DNA from: an uncultured Prevotellaceae bacterium
GTDB taxonomy: Bacteria > Bacteroidota > Bacteroidia > Bacteroidales > Bacteroidaceae
Assembly: GCA_900316985.1 (NCBI GenBank)
Contig: ONFE01000018.1
Span: 1-61,439, forward strand
DNA: 61,439 bases
Direction of reading: 5' to 3'
The translations under genes and the position numbers were made by a program. The notes below the pieces were generated by a model. It had not been told where the DNA came from. It was given only the letters and a program-made list of their open reading frames with translations, and searched no databases. This document shows positions 17,763 to 24,938 of this stretch, one piece after another (position 1 is the first letter of the stretch; every line of letters starts with the position of its first letter).

Positions 17763-18347
17763 TTATCTTTTTTCTGTGTACTCAAACTTTATAATGCCGT
17801 TTACATTATATGGTCGAGGAAGAGGCCTTGCGCCAGATTCTATACTTGAGGTCTCTGTGAATCTAAGGTTGTTGAATTGCAGGGTGAGGGTTAGTTTATT
17901 TCCTTCGCCCTTTTTGTCGATAACCTGTATTTTCCCACTTGTAGCAACAAATGTATTCCTATTATACCCATACCCGTTCATCGGGTAGAATAATTCTGCC
18001 ATGAAATCGTCAGAATCCAAGATGTCGCCAGCCTTGATGTCTTCGAGGAAGAAATTGTTACTGTTCTCTAATTTGTTGTAGTATTTGTAGTGGATGTATA
18101 AACTAGTAAGTCCAGGGGCATCATTAATAAGACAATAGAAGGATGGGGATTTATAATTTGACGTTAACCCATCTGTCCAGCATACCGCGTCCGACACGGG
18201 ATAAGTTGTATTTTTATCTATGTTACTCAAAATCAGTTCAATGTCTTCTTTCGAATTCTCGATGTTATCGTCGCTACTCGAGCAGCTGTTCATGCCGATA
18301 GCCATCATCAGCACACAGCCCATCAGAAATAAGAATATCTTTTTCAT
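17763..18347 (-). CDS. Hypothetical lipoprotein
   Basis: Unrecognised 194-residue protein with a type II signal peptide: MKKIFLFLMGCVLMMAIGMN then SCSSSDD, so the lipobox cysteine is followed by a serine/aspartate-rich tail like the Bacteroidetes surface-export signal. The rest is predicted mostly beta (YCLINDAPGLTSLYIHYKYY, LTLTLQFNNLRFTE). No catalytic motif is visible. It stands alone between the esterase and a barrel lipoprotein, with REP-like palindromes on both sides. Probably envelope-located; function unknown. Confidence 0.75.
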   Translation of the reverse strand: MKKIFLFLMGCVLMMAIGMNSCSSSDDNIENSKEDIELILSNIDKNTTYPVSDAVCWTDGLTSNYKSPSFYCLINDAPGLTSLYIHYKYYNKLENSNNFFLEDIKAGDILDSDDFMAELFYPMNGYGYNRNTFVATSGKIQVIDKKGEGNKLTLTLQFNNLRFTETSSIESGARPLPRPYNVNGIIKFEYTEKR

Positions 18348-18468
18348 ATGCCTACATATTTTCTTATTATATTATAACACGATTCTTTGAAAATCTTGTA
18401 TGCGAGTCCGTGTCTTTTAATATTTTTTTTGTGTCAGAAAATCACAGAGACAGTTTTTGATTCCAAAA

Positions 18469-18492
18469 ATCACAGGGACCTGTCCCTGTGAT
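18469..18492. repeat. REP-like palindrome (ATCACAGGGAC / GTCCCTGTGAT)
   Basis: 11-bp perfect stem with a 2-nt loop, member of the dispersed GGGAC-GTCCC family in this window. It lies downstream of the barrel lipoprotein gene (minus strand) and is followed on that strand by ATTTTTGG, so it may also terminate transcription. Confidence 0.75.
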
Positions 18493-18565
18493 TTCTTCAC
18501 ATATTCGTATAACGGTTTAGGGATCACGGGGACTCAAAGGGTTAAGCGCTTCGCTGGTTAAAGGG

Positions 18566-19564
18566 TTAAAAATAGAAGCGGAGACCCCCTAAGACATCCA
18601 CATGCTTGATGCCGTAGAATTCGTTGTCTTTCAACTCATAACCCTCGGGCTTGTCAAGTTTCAGGGTACTCATGCCAACCTGCAGACCTAATCCGATATT
18701 CTTTGCCACCTTATACTCGATACCCATGTCCATCTTCGCACAGAAATGGCCTTCAGAATACTTATAGCCTGCCACTTTCTCCGAGTACCTGCCGTAACCG
18801 AGGCTCATAGACAAATCCCAGCGCCATAACGACTTGTTGCCGAGCATAGTGCTGAGCACCAAACTTGGACCAATAAAGTTCACGGAAGTTTTCACACCCT
18901 CGTCAAAAGAGTAAGCCGTATGGGAGAAGTCAAGTCCGGCACCGATAAATCCCCACAAATGTTGATAGGCGGCATTGAGCGTATAGCCTGTGCGTCCCTT
19001 GTAGGTATGGTAGTCAATCTGATAATCAGAACTCAGAAAAGAGACACCGCCATTCACCTTAAAGATATTCTTGGGAGTCTGCCGCGCACGTTTGGCACGA
19101 TCCTCCTGATTATGAATATACCCCAGCAGTTCCTCATCCTGTTTCTTCTCCAGTTCCTGAAGGGTCTTCATGGTGCTGACATTATTCACCAAACTGTCGG
19201 GAAGGAGCAGCATGGTTCCCCAGATGCGGTGACAGGTAGAGACAAAATCGGGCTGCTTATGGTTGTCGATATGCAGGGCGTTTCCTCCGCTTTCAGCCGT
19301 CTTCTTCACGGCCAGTGCCAGCACATTTCCATAAAGACAATCCAAAGTTCTAGTCATTCCGCCGTCGGTCACTTTCACTTTTCCTACGACGGTGGCATTC
19401 GCAGGAACGGTATCGCCTTCCTCATAAACCACCACTTGATCGGCAGAACGCTGGGGATAGGTTCCCATCAAATCGGCTGTAACTTTCGGATTCATTGCAC
19501 AACTGGTCAAGCAGACAGCAAGGGCTGAAAACAAGACCATTTTCATAGATTCTTTCTTTTTCAT
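18566..19564 (-). CDS. Lipoprotein with a C-terminal beta-barrel domain
   Basis: Unrecognised 332-residue protein. The signal peptide ends in the lipobox LTSC (MVLFSALAVCLTSCAMNPKV), so the N-terminus should be lipidated. Residues 25 to about 110 form a globular domain (DQVVVYEEGDTVPANATVVG, TAESGGNALHIDNHKQPD), then a charged helical linker (LQELEKKQDEELLGYIHNQE), then barrel-like strands ending in LGGLRFYF with terminal phenylalanine. Such a combined protein is expected at the outer membrane. Neighbours are other barrel proteins on the same strand, but gaps of 150-220 bp suggest separate transcripts. Confidence 0.75.
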   Translation of the reverse strand: MKKKESMKMVLFSALAVCLTSCAMNPKVTADLMGTYPQRSADQVVVYEEGDTVPANATVVGKVKVTDGGMTRTLDCLYGNVLALAVKKTAESGGNALHIDNHKQPDFVSTCHRIWGTMLLLPDSLVNNVSTMKTLQELEKKQDEELLGYIHNQEDRAKRARQTPKNIFKVNGGVSFLSSDYQIDYHTYKGRTGYTLNAAYQHLWGFIGAGLDFSHTAYSFDEGVKTSVNFIGPSLVLSTMLGNKSLWRWDLSMSLGYGRYSEKVAGYKYSEGHFCAKMDMGIEYKVAKNIGLGLQVGMSTLKLDKPEGYELKDNEFYGIKHVDVLGGLRFYF

Positions 19565-19674
19565 ATTTTTACCTTTTTAATTTACAACCAGAATAATCCT
19601 ATTTTCGTGTAAGATTCTACTTGTTTTTTACACTTATCTGCAAAATTACAAGTTTTTAAAATTTTCTTCTTAAG

Positions 19675-19698
19675 CACAGGGGGACAGACCCCTTGTGA
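19675..19698. repeat. REP-like palindrome (CACAGGGGGACAG / CCCCTTGTG)
   Basis: Imperfect palindrome in the gap after the 178-residue barrel gene; close to the copy at 23579-23600. Confidence 0.75.
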
Positions 19699-19713
19699 GC
19701 AATCCTTCTGGAG

Positions 19714-20250
19714 TCAGAAAGAATAGCCGACGGAAGCCCCAACATGAGAATAAGTTTTTTTCGTAATATGGGCATCCAGTGTGAACCGCAAATGGTGAAA
19801 TGCTAAGAAGCCAAGACGCGGAGCCACACAAAAACGTGTATGCTTTTCTTTGTCACCTATTACAACTTCACACCTGCCAACACCCATACCAACGCCAATG
19901 AACGGAGAGAACTTTGAACCACGAGAGAAGTTATAGTCCGAGACGGCAAGCAGAGAGATTGTACGATTGCTCAAATCTCCTTTCGTTTCATGATCCCTCA
20001 CGGCACTTCCAATATATAACTCTGCTCCAATATCAATAGGCAGATGCCGTAAATTCCACAATGCCTCAATTCCAAGTTGTGGTCCAATCTTACTACTCGT
20101 TTCATCTATGCCATCCAAAGGGTATGTAGCCCCAACTTTAGCAACAAAGGAGAATTTCTTCACGCTACTGTCGTCACTTTGGGCAATGGCAGGGCATGCA
20201 GTACAGAAAAGCAATCCCATCGTTGCTGCAATAATACTTACTTTCTTCAT
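19714..20250 (-). CDS. Porin-family outer membrane protein
   Basis: Secreted barrel protein of 178 residues. The signal peptide MKKVSIIAATMGLLFCTACP ends near AIAQ, and barrel strands follow (FSFVAKVGATYPLD, SKFSPFIGVGMGVGRCEVVI, LGFLAFHHLRFTLDAHITKK) with terminal GASVGYSF. Length and strand pattern fit an eight-stranded barrel. Neighbouring genes are also small barrel proteins, so this may be a diverged local family. Specific function unknown. Confidence 0.8.
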   Translation of the reverse strand: MKKVSIIAATMGLLFCTACPAIAQSDDSSVKKFSFVAKVGATYPLDGIDETSSKIGPQLGIEALWNLRHLPIDIGAELYIGSAVRDHETKGDLSNRTISLLAVSDYNFSRGSKFSPFIGVGMGVGRCEVVIGDKEKHTRFCVAPRLGFLAFHHLRFTLDAHITKKTYSHVGASVGYSF

Positions 20251-20324
20251 TTTATTCTATTTAATTTAATTATACAATTTCAAAAGTGAATGCGGGTCGG
20301 TTCTCTGTTCACACATTCATTCGT

Positions 20325-21011
20325 TCACAGATGGAACCGATAACCCAACGTGACAGATAGATAGCGGTTATGAGCTTTGTCTGGGTCTTCTGTCTTGTCC
20401 ACTCTCCTCAAACCGAAATAATAGCGGGCATTCAGTGTGATGTTCTTGTATTCATACGACAAGCCTACGGGAATGCCGAAGTCAATGGAATTGCTGACAC
20501 CTGTCATTCTTATACTACTAAAAACTTGTTTGGTCAGATCTGCATACCGTTGTTCAAACGAGAGTTCGCCGTATTCAGACCAATCTGAGGGAACAGCAGC
20601 CATATGCGTTGCTACTTCTATTTTGTCGTTTACCAGCACCCCCATCTGCAGACCTATCTTGACAGCAAGTCCTTTCACCTGAGGAATGTAGATATTGGCA
20701 AGCAGCGGGAAATTCAGATAGTCACAATGCAGTTTGCCGTCCATCTCTATTCCGGTGTTATACTTTACGCCTTGTTCGTCAGGTATCACCATTGCGGTAC
20801 TCCAATCTATGTTTGCTCCCTGCTGTGAATAAAAGGCACCCAGCGAAAGTCCCAGCCAGTCGTTCACGGCATATTCGGCTTCTGCGCCGACAGTCATGCG
20901 TACCTTATAATTATAGGCATCAAGTGTCCCTCCGCCGAAACTCGTCACGTTTATACCTGCCATAGGTGTCACCGAAAAACTACCCTTAGGATTTTGTGCA
21001 GAAATCGCCCG
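20325..21011 (-). pseudogene. Porin-family barrel gene that has lost its signal peptide start
   Basis: Barrel protein of about 215 residues (GAEAEYAVNDWLGLSLGAFY, KGLAVKIGLQMGVLVNDKIE, terminal SVTLGYRFHL). The frame upstream of the first usable start (GTG, 20972) still reads AISAQNPKGSFSVT, the end of a signal peptide with its AQ cleavage site, but an in-frame TAA lies at 21012-21014 and no start codon exists between. A TACTTTTG promoter box sits at 21031-21038, so about 15 signal-peptide codons appear deleted between promoter and cleavage site. Without a signal the product cannot reach the outer membrane. A sequencing error is possible but would need to hide a sizeable deletion. Confidence 0.7.
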
Positions 21012-21030
21012 TTATTGTTTAATTTTCCTA

Positions 21031-21038
21031 CAAAAGTA
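21031..21038 (-). promoter_or_regulatory. Bacteroidetes -7 box (TACTTTTG) upstream of the decapitated barrel gene
   Basis: Exact TAnnTTTG match retained just upstream of the lost signal-peptide region. Confidence 0.55.
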
Positions 21039-21070
21039 TAGTTTTCCTGCTTAACGCCCAAACAATCTAC

Positions 21071-21130
21071 TTAACAAAAGTAAACAAAATGATTTGCCCC
21101 CGATGAAATGGGCGATTTTTAAAGTTTCAT
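21071..21130. repeat. 60-bp dispersed repeat, copy A
   Basis: About 51 of 60 positions match 24361-24420 by hand count, with no gaps. This copy covers the last codons and stop of the TPR/HTH regulator on the minus strand. Confidence 0.8.
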
Positions 21131-22651
21131 AATCAGTCGGTCAAACTCCTTTGAGCCTCCTTCGCTCTGATGGAACACTCTTTGGAGGAGTCTGCGACGG
21201 ACGTTTGAGATGGCTTGAATGGACATTCCCGTCAGGTTCGCGATTTCCTTGACCGGGAACTGAAGTCTGATCAGCAGGCACACGTCAACTTCTTCCTTCC
21301 TCAATGGCGGTTCACTTTCCTGCAGCTTATTCCAGAATGCGGGTAGTCTGTCCCTGAGGAAAGAGTGCAGCTGGCTCCACTCTTCGTGAGTGGGCTTCTT
21401 CACGGAAGTCTTTGCCATCATGCGGAAAGAGTTCACCAGCGGTGACGCAAGTATCTCTTGTTCCACGTCGCGGATCTCCTTTATCGTGAGTTGCTGTTCC
21501 AATTCTGCCAGACGAGTATGCAACAGTCTCTCCCTTTCGTCGGCTTCTCCTTTATATCGCCTGATGTGCAGGACAATGATATAGACTGCCAGCAGGCAGA
21601 GCAAAAATGCAGACACGGAGAATAGCAACAGGAACTTATAGCGGTTGGCCTCGGCAGATTTCTCTGTGGCCATTCGCTGACTTTCACTGTAGTTATAAAG
21701 GGCTTGTGTGCGAGTAATCTCATCTGCTGAATGAAGAATATTGGCAGAGTCGTTGGCTTGTGCATAGAGGTCTGCATATTTAAGGGTAGAATCAGCCATA
21801 CCCAAATGATGGTAAACAGACATCAGCCCTTTATAACCCATTTCAATATCCTCAATGTCAAGTCTGGGATTAAGCAATTTCCGATAGAAATAAATGGCAG
21901 AATCCAACTTCTGTACACCTTGATAGTAGAGTCCTTTGGTGTAATAGTATGATTCACGACCAGGAGTGATTTTCCCATTTTTATCAAAGAATCCAGAATA
22001 AGCCTCGTATTGTTTAAGAAGGCTATCTGCCCGCTTGAAGTCTTTTTTCTTGATATGGAAATCAGCGGCAAATCCCATTTCAGCAGCGGCTAATCCACGT
22101 TCTTTCATCTTTGCGTATTGGGAGATTGAGTTCTCAACTATGGCGAGTGCTGAATCTTTCTTTCCCAAAGCATAATAGGCTCCAGCCATATATTCATAAT
22201 AACTAACTGCCGCAATGGTGTCTTTGGCCCTCATGGCTGCGCCGTAGGCCTTGCGTTCAGCCTCCAGTTCTAGTCGAGGGGAGCGTTGCCGCTGATAGAG
22301 CACAGACATCTGCCCATAGATTCGGCAGAGGGTATGGAAGTCGCAATCGGCATCGGTGGTATCGGCCTGGCTGACGGCTTCCTGATAATAGTGTAATGCC
22401 ATGGGGGCATCGCCTCGGTCGCGGTAAACGCAGCCCAGCATGTAAAGAGCACGCATATAGCGTTGGCTACGTCCCAGGAAAGGACGATAATAGTCGGCTA
22501 CCTGTTCCATGCCTTTGAGCGTATCCATGGATTGGTAGTTTCGGTTCATCTCTTCTGCACGGAGCAAAGCCTCACTCATCTCCTGCGAGCGATGGCCGCA
22601 GGCAGAAAGCAGCAGAAGTATAAGAATAATATGGAACAATCGCTTCAACAT
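21119..22651 (-). CDS. TPR lipoprotein with cytoplasmic HTH (membrane-spanning regulator)
   Basis: Putative one-component signalling protein of 510 residues. MLKRLFHIILILLLLSACGH is a lipoprotein-like signal; residues about 30-320 carry tetratricopeptide-like helix pairs (RYMRALYMLGCVYRDRGDAP, YYEYMAGAYYALGKKDSA); a transmembrane helix follows (FLLLFSVSAFLLCLLAVYII); then a coiled coil (RERLLHTRLAELEQQL) and a C-terminal helix-turn-helix (FPVKEIANLTGMSIQAISNV RRRL). Bacteroidetes proteins of this layout are thought to sense in the periplasm and act on transcription. The ATG at 22651 is chosen for the lipoprotein signal and a TACCTTTG box 23 bp upstream. Target unknown; the adjacent barrel genes are candidates. 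Confidence 0.8.
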   Translation of the reverse strand: MLKRLFHIILILLLLSACGHRSQEMSEALLRAEEMNRNYQSMDTLKGMEQVADYYRPFLGRSQRYMRALYMLGCVYRDRGDAPMALHYYQEAVSQADTTDADCDFHTLCRIYGQMSVLYQRQRSPRLELEAERKAYGAAMRAKDTIAAVSYYEYMAGAYYALGKKDSALAIVENSISQYAKMKERGLAAAEMGFAADFHIKKKDFKRADSLLKQYEAYSGFFDKNGKITPGRESYYYTKGLYYQGVQKLDSAIYFYRKLLNPRLDIEDIEMGYKGLMSVYHHLGMADSTLKYADLYAQANDSANILHSADEITRTQALYNYSESQRMATEKSAEANRYKFLLLFSVSAFLLCLLAVYIIVLHIRRYKGEADERERLLHTRLAELEQQLTIKEIRDVEQEILASPLVNSFRMMAKTSVKKPTHEEWSQLHSFLRDRLPAFWNKLQESEPPLRKEEVDVCLLIRLQFPVKEIANLTGMSIQAISNVRRRLLQRVFHQSEGGSKEFDRLIMKL

Positions 22652-22674
22652 TCGTCTTTTCCGTTTAACGATGG

Positions 22675-22682
22675 CAAAGGTA
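22675..22682 (-). promoter_or_regulatory. Bacteroidetes -7 box (TACCTTTG) for the TPR/HTH regulator
   Basis: Exact TAnnTTTG match 23 bp before the ATG at 22651. Confidence 0.65.
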
Positions 22683-22821
22683 ATTATTCTTTGTGGATTG
22701 ACCAAAAGAAAAGGCTGAAATATAGATACATACTACATGTATGGAAGTAGTATTTTCAAAGTGTTTCAGGAAATAAAAAAACTTCACCGTTTGGTGTAAC
22801 TTGTTTGATGACAGGGGGTTG

Positions 22822-22873
22822 AGGTGAAGGGTTAAGGAGACCCACCCCTGCCCTCCCTGTTTAGGGAGGGAGC
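22822..22873. repeat. CCCTCCCT palindromic repeat R1
   Basis: Carries GGTGAAGGGTTAAGGAGACC followed by the hairpin CCCTCCCT-GTTT-AGGGAGGG. Nearly the reverse complement of R3 (23281-23334), so R1 and R3 form long inverted ends around the tandem array. Confidence 0.85.
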
Positions 22874-23009
22874 TGATTAGGGAGGGAGCTTTGTGAGCGG
22901 GGCATTCGTAGGTTTGCCATTTACGCTTTGTAAATGATAGAGTTACGTCTCGTAAATGATACATTTAGACTTTGTATTTCTATGTCACTTGGATAACAGG
23001 AATGTATTC

Positions 23010-23119
23010 CGTTTGATGATGTTTTGGTCTTCAATTGATGATGTTTTGAAGTTCGTTTGATGATAGATTGAAGTCCATTCTATGATAGATTGAAGTCCGT
23101 TTGATGATAGATTGGAAGG
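23010..23119. repeat. Five-copy 22-bp tandem repeat
   Basis: Units start at 23010, 23032, 23054, 23076 and 23098, consensus near CGTTTGATGATAGATTGAAG. An inverted copy of part of the unit (AAAACATCATCGAATGG, 23121-23137) follows directly. There are no spacers. Confidence 0.88.
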
Positions 23120-23193
23120 CAAAACATCATCGAATGGAATGAATTTTCTAGATTATTCAGAAAGTAAAAGAATAAGACAAAAATCTACAAAAA

Positions 23194-23232
23194 AAGGAGA
23201 CCCACCCCAACCCTCCCTGCTTAGGGAGGGAG
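23194..23232. repeat. CCCTCCCT palindromic repeat R2
   Basis: AAGGAGACCCACCCCAACC then the hairpin CCCTCCCT-GCTT-AGGGAGGG. Lies 50 bp before R3 in the opposite orientation. Confidence 0.85.
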
Positions 23233-23278
23233 CTAATATTGCTGAAACGGGAATGATATCCATTTGCGATAGTAATAA

Positions 23279-23334
23279 CTCCCTCCCTAAACAGGGAGGG
23301 CGGGGGTGGGTCTCCTTTTTAACCCTTCACCGGA
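23279..23334. repeat. CCCTCCCT palindromic repeat R3 (inverted)
   Basis: Hairpin CCCTCCCT-AAAC-AGGGAGGG then GGGGGTGGGTCTCC and TTAACCCTTCACC; inverted relative to R1 and R2. Confidence 0.85.
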
Positions 23335-23443
23335 AAGTGCTGGTATGCAAATGGTTGCACAAAAACGTGAAGAGTTGTGCAGAAAGAAAAACGTTGTTAT
23401 AAAGAGAGGATTATCTGTCTTGTTTCATGCCAAAGAGGAATCT

Positions 23444-23572
23444 GAAACAAGACTATCGTTGCATGGATCAACGATACGACTTGCGGTCGAGTTTGCCGTT
23501 GTAGGTGCGGTTCACACGCTCTACCTGCTCATAGAGTAGAGGAACCTTGTAGGACTCCAGGCGCGACTTCAT
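23444..23572 (-). pseudogene. Duplicated 3' end of the acyl-AMP ligase gene
   Basis: Positions 23444-23571 match 46391-46518, the end of the acyl-AMP ligase gene and its 3' flank, at about 118 of 128 positions by hand count. On the minus strand it reads 34 residues (MKSRLESYKVPLLYEQVERV and on to DRKSYR, then TGA at 23468), 33 of them identical to the ligase C-terminus. The match stops at 23571, next to a REP-like palindrome. The catalytic region is absent, so this is a gene scar about 23 kb from its source. It includes the conserved NGKLDRK lysine region of ANL enzymes. Confidence 0.88.
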
Positions 23573-23578
23573 TTTTCC

Positions 23579-23600
23579 AGGGGGACTGTCCCCTTGTGAG
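23579..23600. repeat. REP-like palindrome (AGGGGGACTGTCCCCTTG)
   Basis: GGGGAC-T-GTCCCC palindrome at the breakpoint of the ligase scar and just before the ATPase pseudogene end. Confidence 0.8.
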
Positions 23601-23616
23601 TAAGTCGCTACCCGCA

Positions 23617-24190
23617 CTAATTGTTGTTTTCCAGAATCCACTCTTTGAAGAACGGGTCTTCTAACTCATAATGGCCAGAGTAGATGACGTAGCCATCCTT
23701 TTGCAGTCGCTTCAATGCACTGTAAATGGTACTTGTACGATATTCACCTGACTGCAAGGGCTTCTTAGATGCTAAACGCTGAAGAATCCATTTGTTTGTG
23801 CGATTGAAGTTCATCCACAGGCGCTCATAGTCCAAGCCATGAGTCATCACAATATGGTCAATTGCCTTTTGCAACGGGTCTGTCGTAGCAGGCTGGAGGA
23901 CGCCAATCTGCCACACATTAGCGGCCAACTGCTGAGTATAATAGGGATGGCACCCTGTATAGTCAAGAATCCTATCTGCCAATTCTGCATGGTTCTCCGC
24001 ATAACATCCTTCCAGGCGACCCGACAGATACCGATGGGCTACTCTTACCATAACGACGCGGACTAATCAATACCAGATGGTTGGCACTTTTCATGAACTG
24101 CTCTATATAGGCGACCTCCTCCACTCTGTCAGTGAAGTAGTTTTCCTCTACGATAGTGCCGAATTTAAAGGGATTCTCCATATTACGCAT
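23617..24190 (-). pseudogene. Archaeal-type AAA ATPase pseudogene with internal deletion
   Basis: The N-terminal piece (from 24190, MRNMENPFKFGTIVEENYFT, with the Walker A motif SPRRYGKS) is typical of Bacteroidetes AAA/DUF234-type ATP-binding proteins. Directly after it, in another frame (from about 24045 to 23617), comes the family C-terminus (TGCHPYYTQQLAANVW, winged-helix region LKRLQKDGYVIYSGHYELED). About 150 residues between them, with Walker B and the sensor region, are missing, so the product is dead. A TATCTTTG promoter box remains at 24222-24229. Such proteins often occur as mobile paralogues; role unknown. Confidence 0.85.
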
Positions 24191-24360
24191 TTTTTCGTTA
24201 CGATTTTTTTCGTAGTCAATGCAAAGATAGATATTTATCCTCTAACTTCCAAATTTTTAGACAATTATTTGGCTCACCCTACATTTCTCTTGTTACCACT
24301 ATATATTCTTCATAAAAATGAATCAAAGAACCGACCCGGTGATTATGGTGGGAACTCGAC

Positions 24361-24420
24361 TTAACAAAACTACACAAAATGATTCCGTCCCGATGAAATG
24401 GGAGATTTTTAAAGAATCAT
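24361..24420. repeat. 60-bp dispersed repeat, copy B
   Basis: Ungapped counterpart of 21071-21130 (about 85 percent identical). Here no regulator gene follows, so it may mark the 3' end of a lost paralogue. Confidence 0.8.
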
Positions 24421-24466
24421 GAACACAAAAGCCCTGTTCACTTGGGCTTCTCTCTATTTGGAAATC

Positions 24467-24814
24467 AAAAACCGCCTTCATGCCTTCATTTTTTCGCAAG
24501 CAACAGACAGACAATGAAATACGTATGAAACCGCGGTTTCATTCGCCTTCATACGCTTTCGCCTGGAAAAAGATAATCAGCGGGTGCGGAAAAGATGATA
24601 TATTGCCGCCGGTTTAATCATGTATTCGCTCTCAATCTATGATTAATCGGTGAGCAATACATCATAGATTCGGGAGTAAATGATAATCTTTTTAGATGGT
24701 AGTGGAAAAGCTTCGCCTGATGATAGACCATGAAAGCATCTGAAGGCGCGCTTTCATTTGTAAGTTACAGATTATCAATTAATTGAATGGCTTATGAAGG
24801 CATGAAGGCGGTTT
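24467..24814. mobile_element. MITE-like element with 22-bp terminal inverted repeats
   Basis: AAAACCGCCTTCATGCCTTC (and AT) at 24467-24488 is the exact reverse complement of 24793-24814. The 304-bp interior has no gene but holds further palindromes, among them AATCTATGAT / ATCATAGATT around 24635-24675 and GAAACCGCGGTTTC near 24528. Target-site duplications are not evident. It could be a non-autonomous element or a structured RNA locus. Confidence 0.6.
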
Positions 24815-24938
24815 TGTAAATTCCATCAAGCAGAAGCATGCTTTATGAAGGGTGGAAACAAGGAGGAGAGTGAAGTCAAACCAACAGGATTAGGAGAGCC
24901 AGATTGTTAACAAAACTGACTCTCCAAGAGTCTTTCGA

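Larger units (their letters stand above)
22683..23467. other. Gene-free stretch packed with repeats
   Basis: About 785 bp with no credible gene. It contains three GGAGACCCACCCC/CCCTCCCT palindromes, a short array of TTTACG-type repeats (about 22919-22980) and a five-copy 22-bp tandem array. Short open frames here are translations of the repeats. Confidence 0.8.
24191..24938. other. Gene-free stretch with inverted-repeat element
   Basis: About 750 bp without a credible gene. It holds the remnant promoter of the ATPase pseudogene, the 60-bp repeat copy B and a 348-bp element with 22-bp inverted ends. The last 120 bp before miaB show nothing recognisable. Confidence 0.75.

Noticed and set aside
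23010-23119. Possible CRISPR array in the 22-bp repeats
   Set aside because: The units are directly adjacent with no unique spacers and no cas genes are present.
24191-24938. tRNA or other small RNA gene in the inverted-repeat element
   Set aside because: No cloverleaf, anticodon arm or TTCGA-type T-loop could be recognised; the hairpins are symmetric repeats.
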